Source: Campylobacterales bacterium
GTDB lineage: Bacteria > Campylobacterota > Campylobacteria > Campylobacterales > Sulfurimonadaceae
NCBI GenBank assembly: GCA_024280035.1
Contig: JAJRQV010000011.1
Coordinates: 1 to 64,000 of the forward strand
Length of the DNA stretch: 64,000 bases
Direction: 5' to 3'
Numbering within the stretch: the stretch's first letter is position 1; each line of letters opens with the position of its first letter. The notes below the pieces were generated by a model. The model was given only the letters and a program-made list of their open reading frames with translations. It was not told the origin of the DNA and searched no databases. Positions 35,703-43,973 of this stretch are shown in pieces. Both the position numbers and the translations under genes were made by a program.

Positions 35703-36923
35703 ATGTATAAATTTTTAGTTCTTTTTTTAATGCCACTTATGCTTGTGGCTTCTGAGGTTGAATTCACCAAATGTAAAGCAGGTGAATCTTTTTTAAATTT
35801 CTTAGATACTCATAATCTTCCTCAAAAGATTTATTATAATCTTGATAAAAGTGACCAGACTATTACCGAAGAGATTTATGCAGGGGTAAATATCCAAATT
35901 TTACGTGATGTAAATGAAACAATTGAACAGGTTTAAATTCCTATTAATGAAGAACTTCAGCTTCACATCTATAAAAAAGGTGAAAAATATAAGTTTGAAC
36001 AAATTCCGATTATATATACAAAGGAGCAAAAAGCCTTTACTGTCGAGATTCAAAACTCTCCTTATTACGACATTGTAAAAGCTACTGGTTCAGATAAGCT
36101 AGCCCTTCAATTTGTTAATGCCTTTAAAAATTCTCTTAATTTTCGTAGAGATTTACGCAAGGGTGATAAGTTAGTTATGGTATATGAGCAGAAGTATCGT
36201 TTTGGTCGTAATTTTTCTCAGCCTAAACTTCAAGTCGCTATGATTGAAATGCATAAGAAAAAACATTATATTTATCTGAATGATGATGGACGTTATTATG
36301 ATGAAAAAGGTGTTGAAGCAGAAGGTTTTATGCTTAATCGTCCTGTTCGAAATGCACGAGTAAGTTCAAGCTTTACGCTTCGTCGTTATCATCCTATTTT
36401 AAAAAAATATAGAGCACATTTAGGTGTTGATTATGCAGCACGACCTGGTACACCAATTATGGCAGCAGGAAGTGGACGTGTTATTTTTGCAGGATACACC
36501 CGTGGTTATGGCAAACTAACAAAGATTCAACATAGTGATGGTTATATGACCTTGTATGCGCATCAAAGGGCTTTTCGTAAGGGAATTAGACGGGGTAAAC
36601 ATGTTAAAAAAGGGCAGGTGATTGGTTATGTGGGAAGTACGGGGCTTTCAACCGGACCTCACTTACATTTTGGTCTGTATAAAAATGGACATGCTAGACA
36701 TCCTGCTCGTGTGATTCGTATTACTACCAATAAACTTAAGGGCAAAAAGTTAAAAGCCTTTAAAAAATTAAAAGAAGATTATAATAAAACTGTTGAACTT
36801 CACTTAGAAGCGGAAACGAAGGCAACATGTTTTGTTGATTTTAAAAATGTGTATTATCTAAATGAAGAAAATTTTGAACTTTTGGACCTTCAAAAACCAA
36901 AAGACAGTAATAAAAACTTATGA
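35703..36923 (+). pseudogene. csd3: Csd3/Pgp3-like M23 peptidase with in-frame TAA at codon 78
   Basis: ATG 35703 opens a frame with a signal peptide (MYKFLVLFLMPLMLVAS). TAA stops it at 35934-35936, and the same frame then stays open to 36923. The continuous product (about 406 residues) matches the layout of Csd3/Pgp3, a peptidoglycan DD-endopeptidase/carboxypeptidase shaping helical cells: inhibitory N-terminal domains, then an M23 domain with HLGVDYAARPGTP, TLYAHQ and GPHLHFGLY. All zinc ligands remain. The single stop is the only defect. The NUDIX gene overlaps its end. Confidence 0.8.
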
Positions 36924-37474
36924 TAGACAATATAACACTTACCCAATGCCAAGATTCCAACTTTGTAAAAACACAAAGAATGCTTTATACACAAAAGGGA
37001 ATTCCTAAGGCTTGGGATATGGTTCATGTACATGATAGTGTTGCTATCTTAATTTACCATACTGAAAAAGATGCTTTTGTTCTTGTCAAACAGTTCAGAC
37101 CTCCTGTATATCTACAAAATAAAAATGGTTATACGTATGAACTGTGTGCGGGTATTGTAGATAAAGAGTTGTCACTTGAAGAGATTGCCAGCGAAGAGAT
37201 AGATGAAGAGTGTGGATATAAGATAAAAAAACTTGAGCGAATCACCTCTTTTTACACAGCTGTTGGTTTTGCAGGTGCCCAACAAACACTTTTTTATGCT
37301 GAGGTAAATGAGAGTATGAAAATTCACGAAGGCGGCGGTATTGATGTTGAAGAGATAGAAGTGATTTATCTTGATATTAGTGAGGCTAAAACTTTTATTT
37401 TAGATGAGAGTCATGCTAAAACACCAGGTATTATGTATGCCATGATGTGGTGGTTTGAGAATTTTAAAAGCTAA
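36920..37474 (+). CDS. NUDIX hydrolase
   Basis: This 184-residue cytosolic enzyme probably cleaves a nucleoside diphosphate-sugar or ADP-ribose. The Nudix box is AGIVDKELSLEEIASEEIDEECGY; its core reads SEEIDEECG where REUxEExGU is expected, so the Arg is replaced by Ser while the metal-binding Glu residues remain. The pattern resembles UDP-sugar pyrophosphatases (NUDT14-like). It overlaps the peptidase gene by four bases. A strong palindromic terminator follows. Confidence 0.88.
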   Translation: MIDNITLTQCQDSNFVKTQRMLYTQKGIPKAWDMVHVHDSVAILIYHTEKDAFVLVKQFRPPVYLQNKNGYTYELCAGIVDKELSLEEIASEEIDEECGYKIKKLERITSFYTAVGFAGAQQTLFYAEVNESMKIHEGGGIDVEEIEVIYLDISEAKTFILDESHAKTPGIMYAMMWWFENFKS

Positions 37475-37479
37475 ACTTG

Positions 37480-37510
37480 CTTAAGGGGCTGTTCCCCGCC
37501 TCCCCTTAAG
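37480..37510. terminator. Bidirectional palindromic terminator
   Basis: CTTAAGGGG (37480-37488) and CCCCTTAAG (37502-37510) form a perfect nine-pair stem between convergent genes. A second small hairpin (CTCTT-TT-AAGAG, 37522-37533) overlaps the FmdE-like stop. Together they could serve transcripts from both sides. Confidence 0.75.
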
Positions 37511-37526
37511 TAAAAGAACGCCTCTT

Positions 37527-38135
37527 TTAAGAGACTTTAATGATTTTAATGATTTCTTCATTATTGAAGTTATCTACTAAAATTCTTTTAACTCTGTCTT
37601 GCCATAACTCACCAAACTTCTGTTTATCTTCATCAGAAGCTTGCCCTTGCAAGATAGCTTGAATAAGAGGACCTTGTTCAGGGCTTGGAGGAATTGAGCT
37701 TGGGTCATAAACCACATCTACGCTATCACCTGTATCTACGCGAGTAAAACGAATATTTTGAACATCTTGATTATATGCCATTAAAGAGTGACGTGCAAAG
37801 TTTCCTGCAAGCCCTTTAAACCCACTTTTATCTGTTGCGCCTGTAATATAAGAGATAACATTAGCAACAACACCTGTTGTCCCTTCTTCTAAATCATCAG
37901 CAAGTTTAATATCTATACTTCCACGTAAGGCACGACCCTCGGGAAAAAGTGTTTTAAGTGCATGGTAAGTCATTAAATATGCACCACCAACCGTAGGACA
38001 GCTGTGTCCTGCCCCTTTCACTACTTCTAGATAAGAAATTTCTACTTCCCCTTTAACAAAGGTACCAAGTACAGCAGATAAGGGATCTTTTAGTTTGATG
38101 GCAGGAATGGTGTCAAAAAAGTCAGGGTAAGTCAT
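37527..38135 (-). CDS. FmdE-like protein
   Basis: This 202-residue cytosolic protein shows the FmdE-family motif [20 protein letters not shown] (His/Cys metal site) near residue 42, followed by [11 protein letters not shown]. FmdE is named after formylmethanofuran dehydrogenase subunit E, but such proteins occur widely in bacteria without that enzyme and may bind iron-sulfur or molybdenum-related ligands. It is divergent from cmoA, sharing a short gap that contains the TTGATAATTATCAA palindrome. Confidence 0.75.
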   Translation of the reverse strand: MTYPDFFDTIPAIKLKDPLSAVLGTFVKGEVEISYLEVVKGAGHSCPTVGGAYLMTYHALKTLFPEGRALRGSIDIKLADDLEEGTTGVVANVISYITGATDKSGFKGLAGNFARHSLMAYNQDVQNIRFTRVDTGDSVDVVYDPSSIPPSPEQGPLIQAILQGQASDEDKQKFGELWQDRVKRILVDNFNNEEIIKIIKVS

Positions 38136-38184
38136 GTTCTCTCTTTTTTTAATAAAGAGTATAGTTAAATTTTTTACATATAGG

Positions 38185-38200
38185 CTTGATAATTATCAAG
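38185..38200. promoter_or_regulatory. Operator-like palindrome CTTGATAATTATCAAG
   Basis: A perfect 16-bp palindrome lies just upstream of a TATAAT box for cmoA, between divergent genes. The same 14-bp core recurs at 53097-53110. The GATAAT half-site resembles Fur-type boxes, but the regulator is unknown. Confidence 0.55.
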
Positions 38201-38205
38201 TAAGA

Positions 38206-38211
38206 TATAAT
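38206..38211 (+). promoter_or_regulatory. -10 box 6 nt before cmoA ATG
   Basis: TATAAT ends six bases before ATG 38218, with no Shine-Dalgarno. The palindrome at 38185-38200 sits in the spacer, where a bound repressor would block RNA polymerase. Confidence 0.5.
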
Positions 38212-38217
38212 GTCATT

Positions 38218-38928
38218 ATGAAAACAGATACAGTCTTTGATAAACCTATAAAAAAACAGTTTGAATTTGATGAAGAAGTTGCCGTTGTCTTTGATGATAT
38301 GCTCTCACGTTCGGTTCCTTTTTATGATGAAGCGATGAAACTCACTTCGCATTTTGCAAGCCTTAATATTGGTGAAAATGAACGGGTATATGACCTAGGA
38401 TGTTCTACTGCTTCTTTACTCTTAGAGATAGAAAGAAAATCTGATAAAAAGATACAACTTATTGGTATTGATAACTCAAAAGCAATGTTAGAACAAGCAT
38501 CTAAAAAACTGCATGCTTTTAATTCAAAGATAGAGCTTGAATTTGGTGATATTTTAAGTTTTGACTATCAAGAATCAGCAGTAATCTGTTCAAACTATAC
38601 TATGCAGTTTATTCGTCCTCTAGAACGTGTTAATTTTGTAAAAAAGATTTATGATGCTTTGAAACCAGGAGGGCTTTTTATATTTTCTGAAAAGGTGATT
38701 TCTAAAGATTCGGCATTAAATAAGCAGATGATAGATACTTATTATGAGTATAAAAAGGCTCAGGGTTACAGTGAATATGAGATTGTTCAAAAAAGAGAAG
38801 CCTTAGAAAATGTGCTTATTCCATACACGGAAGAGGAAAATATTAAAATGTTAGAAGATGCAGGATTTAGCCATTGTGAAAGTATTTTTAAATGGGTGAA
38901 TTTTGAGACTTTTATAGCACGGAAGTAA
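38218..38928 (+). CDS. cmoA: Carboxy-S-adenosyl-L-methionine synthase
   Basis: From ATG 38218 the protein has 236 residues; the longer frame back to 38134 is unlikely because it crosses the promoter and adds a non-homologous start. CmoA makes Cx-SAM from SAM and prephenate for tRNA wobble modification by CmoB. Motifs are [34 protein letters not shown] (SAM glycine loop) and [20 protein letters not shown]. Length is typical. cmoB is not in the window. Confidence 0.92.
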   Translation: MKTDTVFDKPIKKQFEFDEEVAVVFDDMLSRSVPFYDEAMKLTSHFASLNIGENERVYDLGCSTASLLLEIERKSDKKIQLIGIDNSKAMLEQASKKLHAFNSKIELEFGDILSFDYQESAVICSNYTMQFIRPLERVNFVKKIYDALKPGGLFIFSEKVISKDSALNKQMIDTYYEYKKAQGYSEYEIVQKREALENVLIPYTEEENIKMLEDAGFSHCESIFKWVNFETFIARK

Positions 38929-38936
38929 AACGAAAT

Positions 38937-39194
38937 TTACCAAACAACCTTATGCTCAGGCTCTACGTGTTCTGTATGCGTAATCGTCTCTTTAGCTGAC
39001 TGATAAAGCTCTTTACTGCCTTGTTTAACGTCTTCAAATTCAATGATATTTTCATCACATACTTTATGATAATAACCACGTGCATCATAATACTCTCTAC
39101 AATCATTATAATATGTACTTGAGATACCACGTTTATTGACACATCCGCTAAAAACTATTACACTCATCATTAAAAATATGATACTCTTGTACAA
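38937..39194 (-). CDS. Small lipoprotein
   Basis: The best start is TTG 39194, eight bases after AGGA. It gives 86 residues with a lipoprotein signal ending FSGC. The longer frame from 39245 adds a poor N-terminus. The mature part is rich in Tyr and acidic residues, with two Cys in NDCREYYDARGYYHKVCDE. I do not recognise the family. It is convergent with cmoA (eight-base gap) and divergent from pepD. Confidence 0.65.
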   Translation of the reverse strand: MYKSIIFLMMSVIVFSGCVNKRGISSTYYNDCREYYDARGYYHKVCDENIIEFEDVKQGSKELYQSAKETITHTEHVEPEHKVVW

Positions 39195-39250
39195 ATGGAT
39201 GTCCTGTAGATATAATTTAGTATCAACAAGCAAAAATAGTACCAAGGATA

Positions 39251-40537
39251 ATGATGTCAGTTATAAAGATATTTAAAAAGATTTGTACGATTCCACACTG
39301 CTCCTTTGAAGCTGAAAATTTAGAAAAATACATTATTGAAAAAGCTGAATCTTATGGTTATTCGGTACAAAAAGATAAGCTTGGGAATATCCTTTGTTCA
39401 CATCAAGAGGCAAATCTTATTTTACAATCGCATTATGACATGGTCTGCATTGGACAGGCACCGAATTTAGAACTGTATGAAGAAGAGGGTTTCTTAAAAG
39501 CAAAAGAGAGCTCTTTAGGTGCAGACAATGGTATTGGTATGGCTATGATGCTCTCTTTAATGCAAGAAAAAAAGAAAGTGTCTTGTCTTTTTACGGCAGA
39601 TGAAGAGGTGGGGCTTATTGGTGCTCAAGGTTTAGAGTTATATATCAAAGAAAAATGGATGTTAAACCTTGATACTGAAGAAGAGGGATATGTTTATATT
39701 GGTTGTGCAGGTGGGGCAGACATTATTGCTAAAAAAGCTTTACATTTTCAAGAAATTACTGAGGAGGTCAGCTCTTATGAGGTGATAGTTGATGGATTAG
39801 CAGGAGGTCACTCAGGAATTGATATTGATAAAAACATTCCTTCTGCTATTAAAGTCTTGAGCTCTTTTTTAGTACATATTCCTCATTATTTAATTCGTAT
39901 AGAAGGGGGAGAAAGACGTAACTCTATTTCAAAAAGAGCAAAAGCGGTAATTTCTGTACCAAAAGGTGTTATTGTTGATAATAATAGAGAAAATATTAGT
40001 ATTAAAAAACTTAAGGTTAAACAGACAAAGATGATTGATCAAGGGCACATGATTTCAGAAATGATTCATGCCTTTGCCCAAGGTGTACGTGCTGTTAATA
40101 AGGAATTAAATATTATTCAAAGCAGTATAAATCTTGCCCTTATTGAAACTACTGAAAAAGAGATAAAAGTAAGTTTAAGTGCACGTTCAATGGACTCTGA
40201 AGAACTCTTGGTTTTAGTTAATGAAACGCTGTGCTTTTTTAAGGCATTTGATTTTATGGCACGTTCCGAGGGTATGTATCCAGCATGGAAACCTGAGGTA
40301 AATGACTTCTCTTTAAAGGTACAAAAAATCTGTAAAAAACATTTTAAAGAAGCTGACTTCAGAGCCATACATGCGGGCTTAGAGTGTGCCATCTTAAAAC
40401 AACATTCACCACATTTAGATATTGTCTCTATAGGTCCCAATATTTATAATCCTCACTCCTCATGTGAATCTGTGGAGATGGCTTCAGTCGAACGTGTGTA
40501 TAATGCCTTAAAAGAGATTGTAAGGGAATGCTCATGA
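39251..40537 (+). CDS. pepD: Aminoacyl-histidine dipeptidase (peptidase D), M20 family
   Basis: This 428-residue cytosolic metallopeptidase cleaves Xaa-His dipeptides. Zinc-site motifs are LQSHYDMVC, the bridging ESSLGADNGIGMA and TADEEVGLIGA; the lid domain includes GGHSGIDI. The last metal ligand region is PHSSCESV. ATG 39251 or the next ATG is preceded by AAGGA. Its TGA overlaps ATG 40534 of the lipoprotein gene. The AAAAC-AGCC element starts right at its stop codon. Confidence 0.9.
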   Translation: MMSVIKIFKKICTIPHCSFEAENLEKYIIEKAESYGYSVQKDKLGNILCSHQEANLILQSHYDMVCIGQAPNLELYEEEGFLKAKESSLGADNGIGMAMMLSLMQEKKKVSCLFTADEEVGLIGAQGLELYIKEKWMLNLDTEEEGYVYIGCAGGADIIAKKALHFQEITEEVSSYEVIVDGLAGGHSGIDIDKNIPSAIKVLSSFLVHIPHYLIRIEGGERRNSISKRAKAVISVPKGVIVDNNRENISIKKLKVKQTKMIDQGHMISEMIHAFAQGVRAVNKELNIIQSSINLALIETTEKEIKVSLSARSMDSEELLVLVNETLCFFKAFDFMARSEGMYPAWKPEVNDFSLKVQKICKKHFKEADFRAIHAGLECAILKQHSPHLDIVSIGPNIYNPHSSCESVEMASVERVYNALKEIVRECS

Positions 40538-40986
40538 AAACTAGCCGAGGCGGTCTCAAAGAGAAGTTTATTTATAAAACTAGCCAAGGCAACCACAAAG
40601 TGAAACCTTATAGATTAAAAGCCTTACTGTTTTTATTAATAATTGCATTCTCAAGTGGTTGTGTCACTCTCGGAGTAGGTGCAGCTTCCGCCTTAGGCGG
40701 AAGCTATTATCTTTCCGGAGAGATTAAAGCTTCGTATCCAGTTTCAATTTATCATCTGTATGAGGTGACGCTGTATACCTTTGAAGAAGAGGGTATTAAA
40801 AGTACGTTAGTAAAAAATTCTAAAATTGATGCCGACATTGAGGGTGAATTTGATGATGGAGAAAAGGTAAAAGTACATATTTACTATAATAAAAAAGAAG
40901 AAGCGACCTTAGGTATTAGAATAGGAAGTATAGGTGACGAAAAAAGAAGTAGAGAACTTCTCAAAAGAATGCAAAGATATATTTAA
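40534..40986 (+). CDS. DUF3568-like lipoprotein with an in-frame repeat insertion
   Basis: ATG 40534 overlaps the pepD stop (ATGA). Residues 3-24 are encoded by a 66-bp insert made of two AAAAC-AGCC elements. Removing it gives MKPYRLKALLFLLIIAFSSG followed by the lipobox Cys, an ideal lipoprotein signal. With it, the signal has a long charged extension. A GTG just after the insert (40600) could instead start translation. The mature part (about 110 residues) resembles DUF3568 periplasmic lipoproteins. Whether the extended protein is exported is unclear. Confidence 0.75.
   Translation: MKTSRGGLKEKFIYKTSQGNHKVKPYRLKALLFLLIIAFSSGCVTLGVGAASALGGSYYLSGEIKASYPVSIYHLYEVTLYTFEEEGIKSTLVKNSKIDADIEGEFDDGEKVKVHIYYNKKEEATLGIRIGSIGDEKRSRELLKRMQRYI
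40537..40610 (+). repeat. Two tandem AAAAC-AGCC elements
   Basis: Copy 1 (40537-40570) reads AAAACTAGCCGAGGCGG, hairpin TCTC-AAA-GAGA, then GTTT. Copy 2 (40576-40610) reads AAAACTAGCCAAGGC, hairpin CAC-AAA-GTG, then AAACCTT. The 66-bp insert is bounded by TGAAA at 40535-40539 and 40601-40605, a possible target duplication. Confidence 0.8.
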
Positions 40987-40999
40987 ATTTTTACTACCC

Positions 41000-41055
41000 G
41001 CGTGATTAAAGGACTTAGAGATAATTTTTAATCCGTTAAATTTGTGTAATCATGC
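41000..41055. repeat. Imperfect hairpin with AATCCGTTAAAT word
   Basis: GCGTGATTA (41000-41008) pairs with TAATCATGC (41047-41055) with one wobble. The right arm contains AATCCGTTAAAT, the same word that opens the large inverted repeat at 49.36 kb. It lies between the lipoprotein and nth ends. Confidence 0.45.
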
Positions 41056-41075
41056 TGACTTAAAGCTCTTTTTAT

Positions 41076-41205
41076 TAAGCAAGTTTACGCAGGTTTAAAA
41101 CTCTTTGTAGTTTTACAAAACAAGCCGTGGCGGTCGCGAAGCGATGTTTCAGGCGAAGCCGCATAAGCAAGTTTACGCAGGTTTAAAACTCTTTGTAGTT
41201 TTACA
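41076..41205. repeat. Duplicated 3' end of nth flanking an AAAAC-AGCC element
   Basis: A 42-bp perfect direct repeat lies at 41076-41117 and 41164-41205 (period 88 bp). The second copy is the true 3' end of nth, with its stop; the first is an orphan beyond it. Between them (41117-41149) is AAAACAAGCCGTGGCGG with hairpin TCGC-GA-AGCGA and GTTT, then a second mini-hairpin GGC-GAA-GCC. The arrangement is the same as at glcD. Confidence 0.9.
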
Positions 41206-41820
41206 GTACGCTTGTAAAAAACATTCACTGTCACACTTAGGTCTTTGCGCTGTACAGATATAACGTCCAAAAAGTACCATTCCTTGATGGAGTTGATGCA
41301 GATTAGTTTTAAACTTTTTAGCCAGGGTGGCTTCTGTTTTTAAAGCCGTGAGGTCATCACTTAGACCTAAACGATGAGAGACTCTAAAAACGTGGGTATC
41401 TACTGCCATTAGATTCGCTTTAGTAAACTCAATCAGTACAACATTGGCTGTTTTTTGACCAACACCGCCTAGTGTCATAAGTTCTTTAGCTTCAAGTGGA
41501 ACTTCTCCATCATAAACCTCTACAACACGTTGTGCCATTTTGATGATATTTTTTGCCTTATTATTAAAAAATGAACAGCTGTGTATTAAGGCTATTACAT
41601 AATCTAAGTCAGCATTTCCTAAACTTAGGGGGTCAGGATATTTTTCAAAGAGAGCAGGGGTGATAAGATTTACCCGTTTGTCAGTACATTGGGCTGAAAG
41701 AGCCACAGCAATGACGAGTTCAAAGGCATTTGTATAATTAAGTTCAGTAACTGCTTCATCATATCTTTTGACGAATTCTTCTTTTATTTCTTCTATCTCT
41801 TTTTTAGTTGCTTTTTTCAT
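41173..41820 (-). CDS. nth: Endonuclease III
   Basis: This 215-residue base-excision repair glycosylase/AP lyase removes oxidised pyrimidines. The helix-hairpin-helix and catalytic Lys are in LGGVGQKTANVVL, and the catalytic Asp in AVDTHVFRVSHR. The C-terminal 4Fe-4S ligands read CTAQRPKCDSECFLQAYC; spacing is C-x6-C-x3-C-x5-C, one residue more than the usual x2. A TACAAT box lies six bases before ATG with no Shine-Dalgarno. The 3' end is duplicated downstream. Confidence 0.94.
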   Translation of the reverse strand: MKKATKKEIEEIKEEFVKRYDEAVTELNYTNAFELVIAVALSAQCTDKRVNLITPALFEKYPDPLSLGNADLDYVIALIHSCSFFNNKAKNIIKMAQRVVEVYDGEVPLEAKELMTLGGVGQKTANVVLIEFTKANLMAVDTHVFRVSHRLGLSDDLTALKTEATLAKKFKTNLHQLHQGMVLFGRYICTAQRPKCDSECFLQAYCKTTKSFKPA

Positions 41821-41826
41821 AACAAC

Positions 41827-41832
41827 ATTGTA
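41827..41832 (-). promoter_or_regulatory. -10 box 6 nt before nth ATG
   Basis: In coding sense, TACAAT is followed by GTTGTT and ATG, with no ribosome site. This is the fourth gene in the window with this spacing and suggests a leaderless nth mRNA. Confidence 0.45.
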
Positions 41833-41993
41833 ACAGATATAGGTTAAAACGCCCTATACTTCGAAAAAAAACACCCATTTAATTCAGTTTTAATTATAAT
41901 ATAAGATAATGAGTGATTATTTATTATTCTAATTGAGAGCTTTGATAGACCTATTATTCTTCAAAAGTCTCAACTATTTTCAAGGGGAAATAT

Positions 41994-43961
41994 ATGGCAT
42001 CACTCTTTTCGTGGTTCAGTTCAAAGCTAAAAAACCAAGGTCCTACGGCATCCATGACCGATGTAATGGAAAAAGATGGTTATGTATCTAAAGAACTTTT
42101 TTATGAAATTTTAGACCTTGAAACAAATGCTATTTTATTTTTTACCAAAGATGAGGGTTGGATAGGCGGCAATAAAGCTTTTTTTAATCGTTTTAATTTT
42201 ACAAATATTGCAGATTTTCGTATGAAACACGAAAGTATTAGAGAACTTTTTCTTGAAGAGTCTGAAGAGGTGTTTACCGAGTATGATAAATCATGGTTAG
42301 ATTATATTCGTATTCATAAAGAAAATGGCTATCGGGTGGTACTTAAAGATAAGGACAAGAGTGATATCCCTTGTCGTGTAAAGGCACGTAAAATCCGTCA
42401 AGCAGGAAGAGACCTTTATGTACTTGAACTTGAAGATATTTCTGAACTTGAAGAGGCGCGTTTTAAAACCCAAGAAGTAGAGCGTTTAAAGAGTAAATTT
42501 TTAGCGAATATTGGACATGAATTTAGAACACCAATGAATGGTATTTTAGGTTTTATTGAGCTGATGGAAAAAAACAATGCTGACCATGCCCAGAGTGAAT
42601 ACCTTCAAATGATTAATATCTCTGCACGTAATTTGATGTCAAATATTGAATCCTTGCTAGACCTTGCTCAGATGCAGGGGGGACGTTTGAAACTGGCTAC
42701 TTCTGAATTTAATCCTATTGCTGAGATGGAAGAACTTGCTCGTCTTCACGCGGTTGAAGGAAGAAATAAGGGTATTGCGACACATTTTTACATAGATCCT
42801 AAACTGCCTCAGTATATGACAGGTGATCTTCGTAAACTCAAACAGATTTTAAATAACCTGATTAATAATGCTCTAAAATTTACAAAACGTGGCGGAAAAG
42901 TTACGGTTGAAGTTAAACTACTTGGTCGAAATAATGATGGTACCTGTAGTATTGGTTTTGGGGTAAAAGATACAGGAAAAGGAATTTTAAAAGAACATTT
43001 GGCATTAATTACACAACCATTTGTAGCGGGTGATCAAGCTGATAACCGTTTAGGTGTTGGTCTGAGTCTTTCGCATGGGCTTATTAAGATGATGGGGGGT
43101 GAACTTAAGATTCAATCTGAAATTGAACGGGGTTCAGCCTTTACCTTTGCGATTAGTTTTAGCTGTTCGGATGCACAATCTTTTCAAGTCGTTCAAAATA
43201 AAACGGCTAAGGTTGTACTCTTAGATGAAAAACGTGTTGAAGATGCTAACCAACTGACTATGTATTTACGCTCTTTTTCTATGAACGTTATTAAGGTCAA
43301 TCATATTGATGAAAAACTGTATGAAGGCACCGATCTAGTTTATCTTGTAGCGTCTCAAGATAAACCAAGTTGGATGTTAAAACTTTCTACCTTAGAAAAA
43401 CGTGGAAAGACAATTTTAATTATTAATCCAGGTGAGCAGGTGCAGTCAAAAATGGCACATGTTATTGACCATACCTTTGTTAAACCAATGTTACCATCAA
43501 AAATAGCGAATCATTTAACGAAGGTTTTACGTCTACCTAAGGCGGCTCCAGTTTTCCAAGAACCTGAACATGAAAAAGAGGTGTTTAAAGCCTTAGTGGT
43601 TGAAGATAATCTTATTAATCAAAGATTGATTAAAATTCTTCTTCAAGAGTATAACTTAGATGTGACTACTGCGGGGGATGGAGAAGAGGCTGTTAATTTA
43701 TGTCAAAATAATGAATATGATATTATATTTATGGATATTGATATGCCGATTAAAGATGGAATTCTTGCTACGCAAGAGATTAAACAACAAGAGAACCCAA
43801 GCAAGGCTAAGGTGATGCCTATTGTTGCTTTAACGGCATTAACCATGGAAGGTGACAGAGAACATATCTTAGAAGAGGGGCTTGATGATTATCTGTCTAA
43901 GCCTTTAACCCGAGAAAAACTAGAGTACGTGTTGCAAAAACATTTACGTTTAAATATATAG
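41994..43961 (+). CDS. Hybrid histidine kinase 1
   Basis: This 655-residue soluble sensor has a PAS-like N-terminal domain (about 30-150), HisKA with H175 (IGHEFRTPMNGILGFIE), HATPase (N-box NNLINNALKFT, G-boxes KDTGKGI and LGVGLSL), a degenerate receiver-like domain (about 400-515) and a C-terminal receiver with phospho-acceptor D581 (IIFMDIDMP) and final KPL. No membrane segment is present, so the signal is cytosolic. An AAGGGG site precedes ATG. A close paralogue follows 12 bases later; no output regulator is adjacent. Confidence 0.92.
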   Translation: MASLFSWFSSKLKNQGPTASMTDVMEKDGYVSKELFYEILDLETNAILFFTKDEGWIGGNKAFFNRFNFTNIADFRMKHESIRELFLEESEEVFTEYDKSWLDYIRIHKENGYRVVLKDKDKSDIPCRVKARKIRQAGRDLYVLELEDISELEEARFKTQEVERLKSKFLANIGHEFRTPMNGILGFIELMEKNNADHAQSEYLQMINISARNLMSNIESLLDLAQMQGGRLKLATSEFNPIAEMEELARLHAVEGRNKGIATHFYIDPKLPQYMTGDLRKLKQILNNLINNALKFTKRGGKVTVEVKLLGRNNDGTCSIGFGVKDTGKGILKEHLALITQPFVAGDQADNRLGVGLSLSHGLIKMMGGELKIQSEIERGSAFTFAISFSCSDAQSFQVVQNKTAKVVLLDEKRVEDANQLTMYLRSFSMNVIKVNHIDEKLYEGTDLVYLVASQDKPSWMLKLSTLEKRGKTILIINPGEQVQSKMAHVIDHTFVKPMLPSKIANHLTKVLRLPKAAPVFQEPEHEKEVFKALVVEDNLINQRLIKILLQEYNLDVTTAGDGEEAVNLCQNNEYDIIFMDIDMPIKDGILATQEIKQQENPSKAKVMPIVALTALTMEGDREHILEEGLDDYLSKPLTREKLEYVLQKHLRLNI

Positions 43962-43973
43962 GAAAAGAAGCAG

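Noticed and set aside
33208-41205. Gene-end duplications as attachment sites of an integrated island
   Set aside because: Only 46-72 bp lie between the repeats, with no integrase or cargo, so a classic genomic island is excluded.
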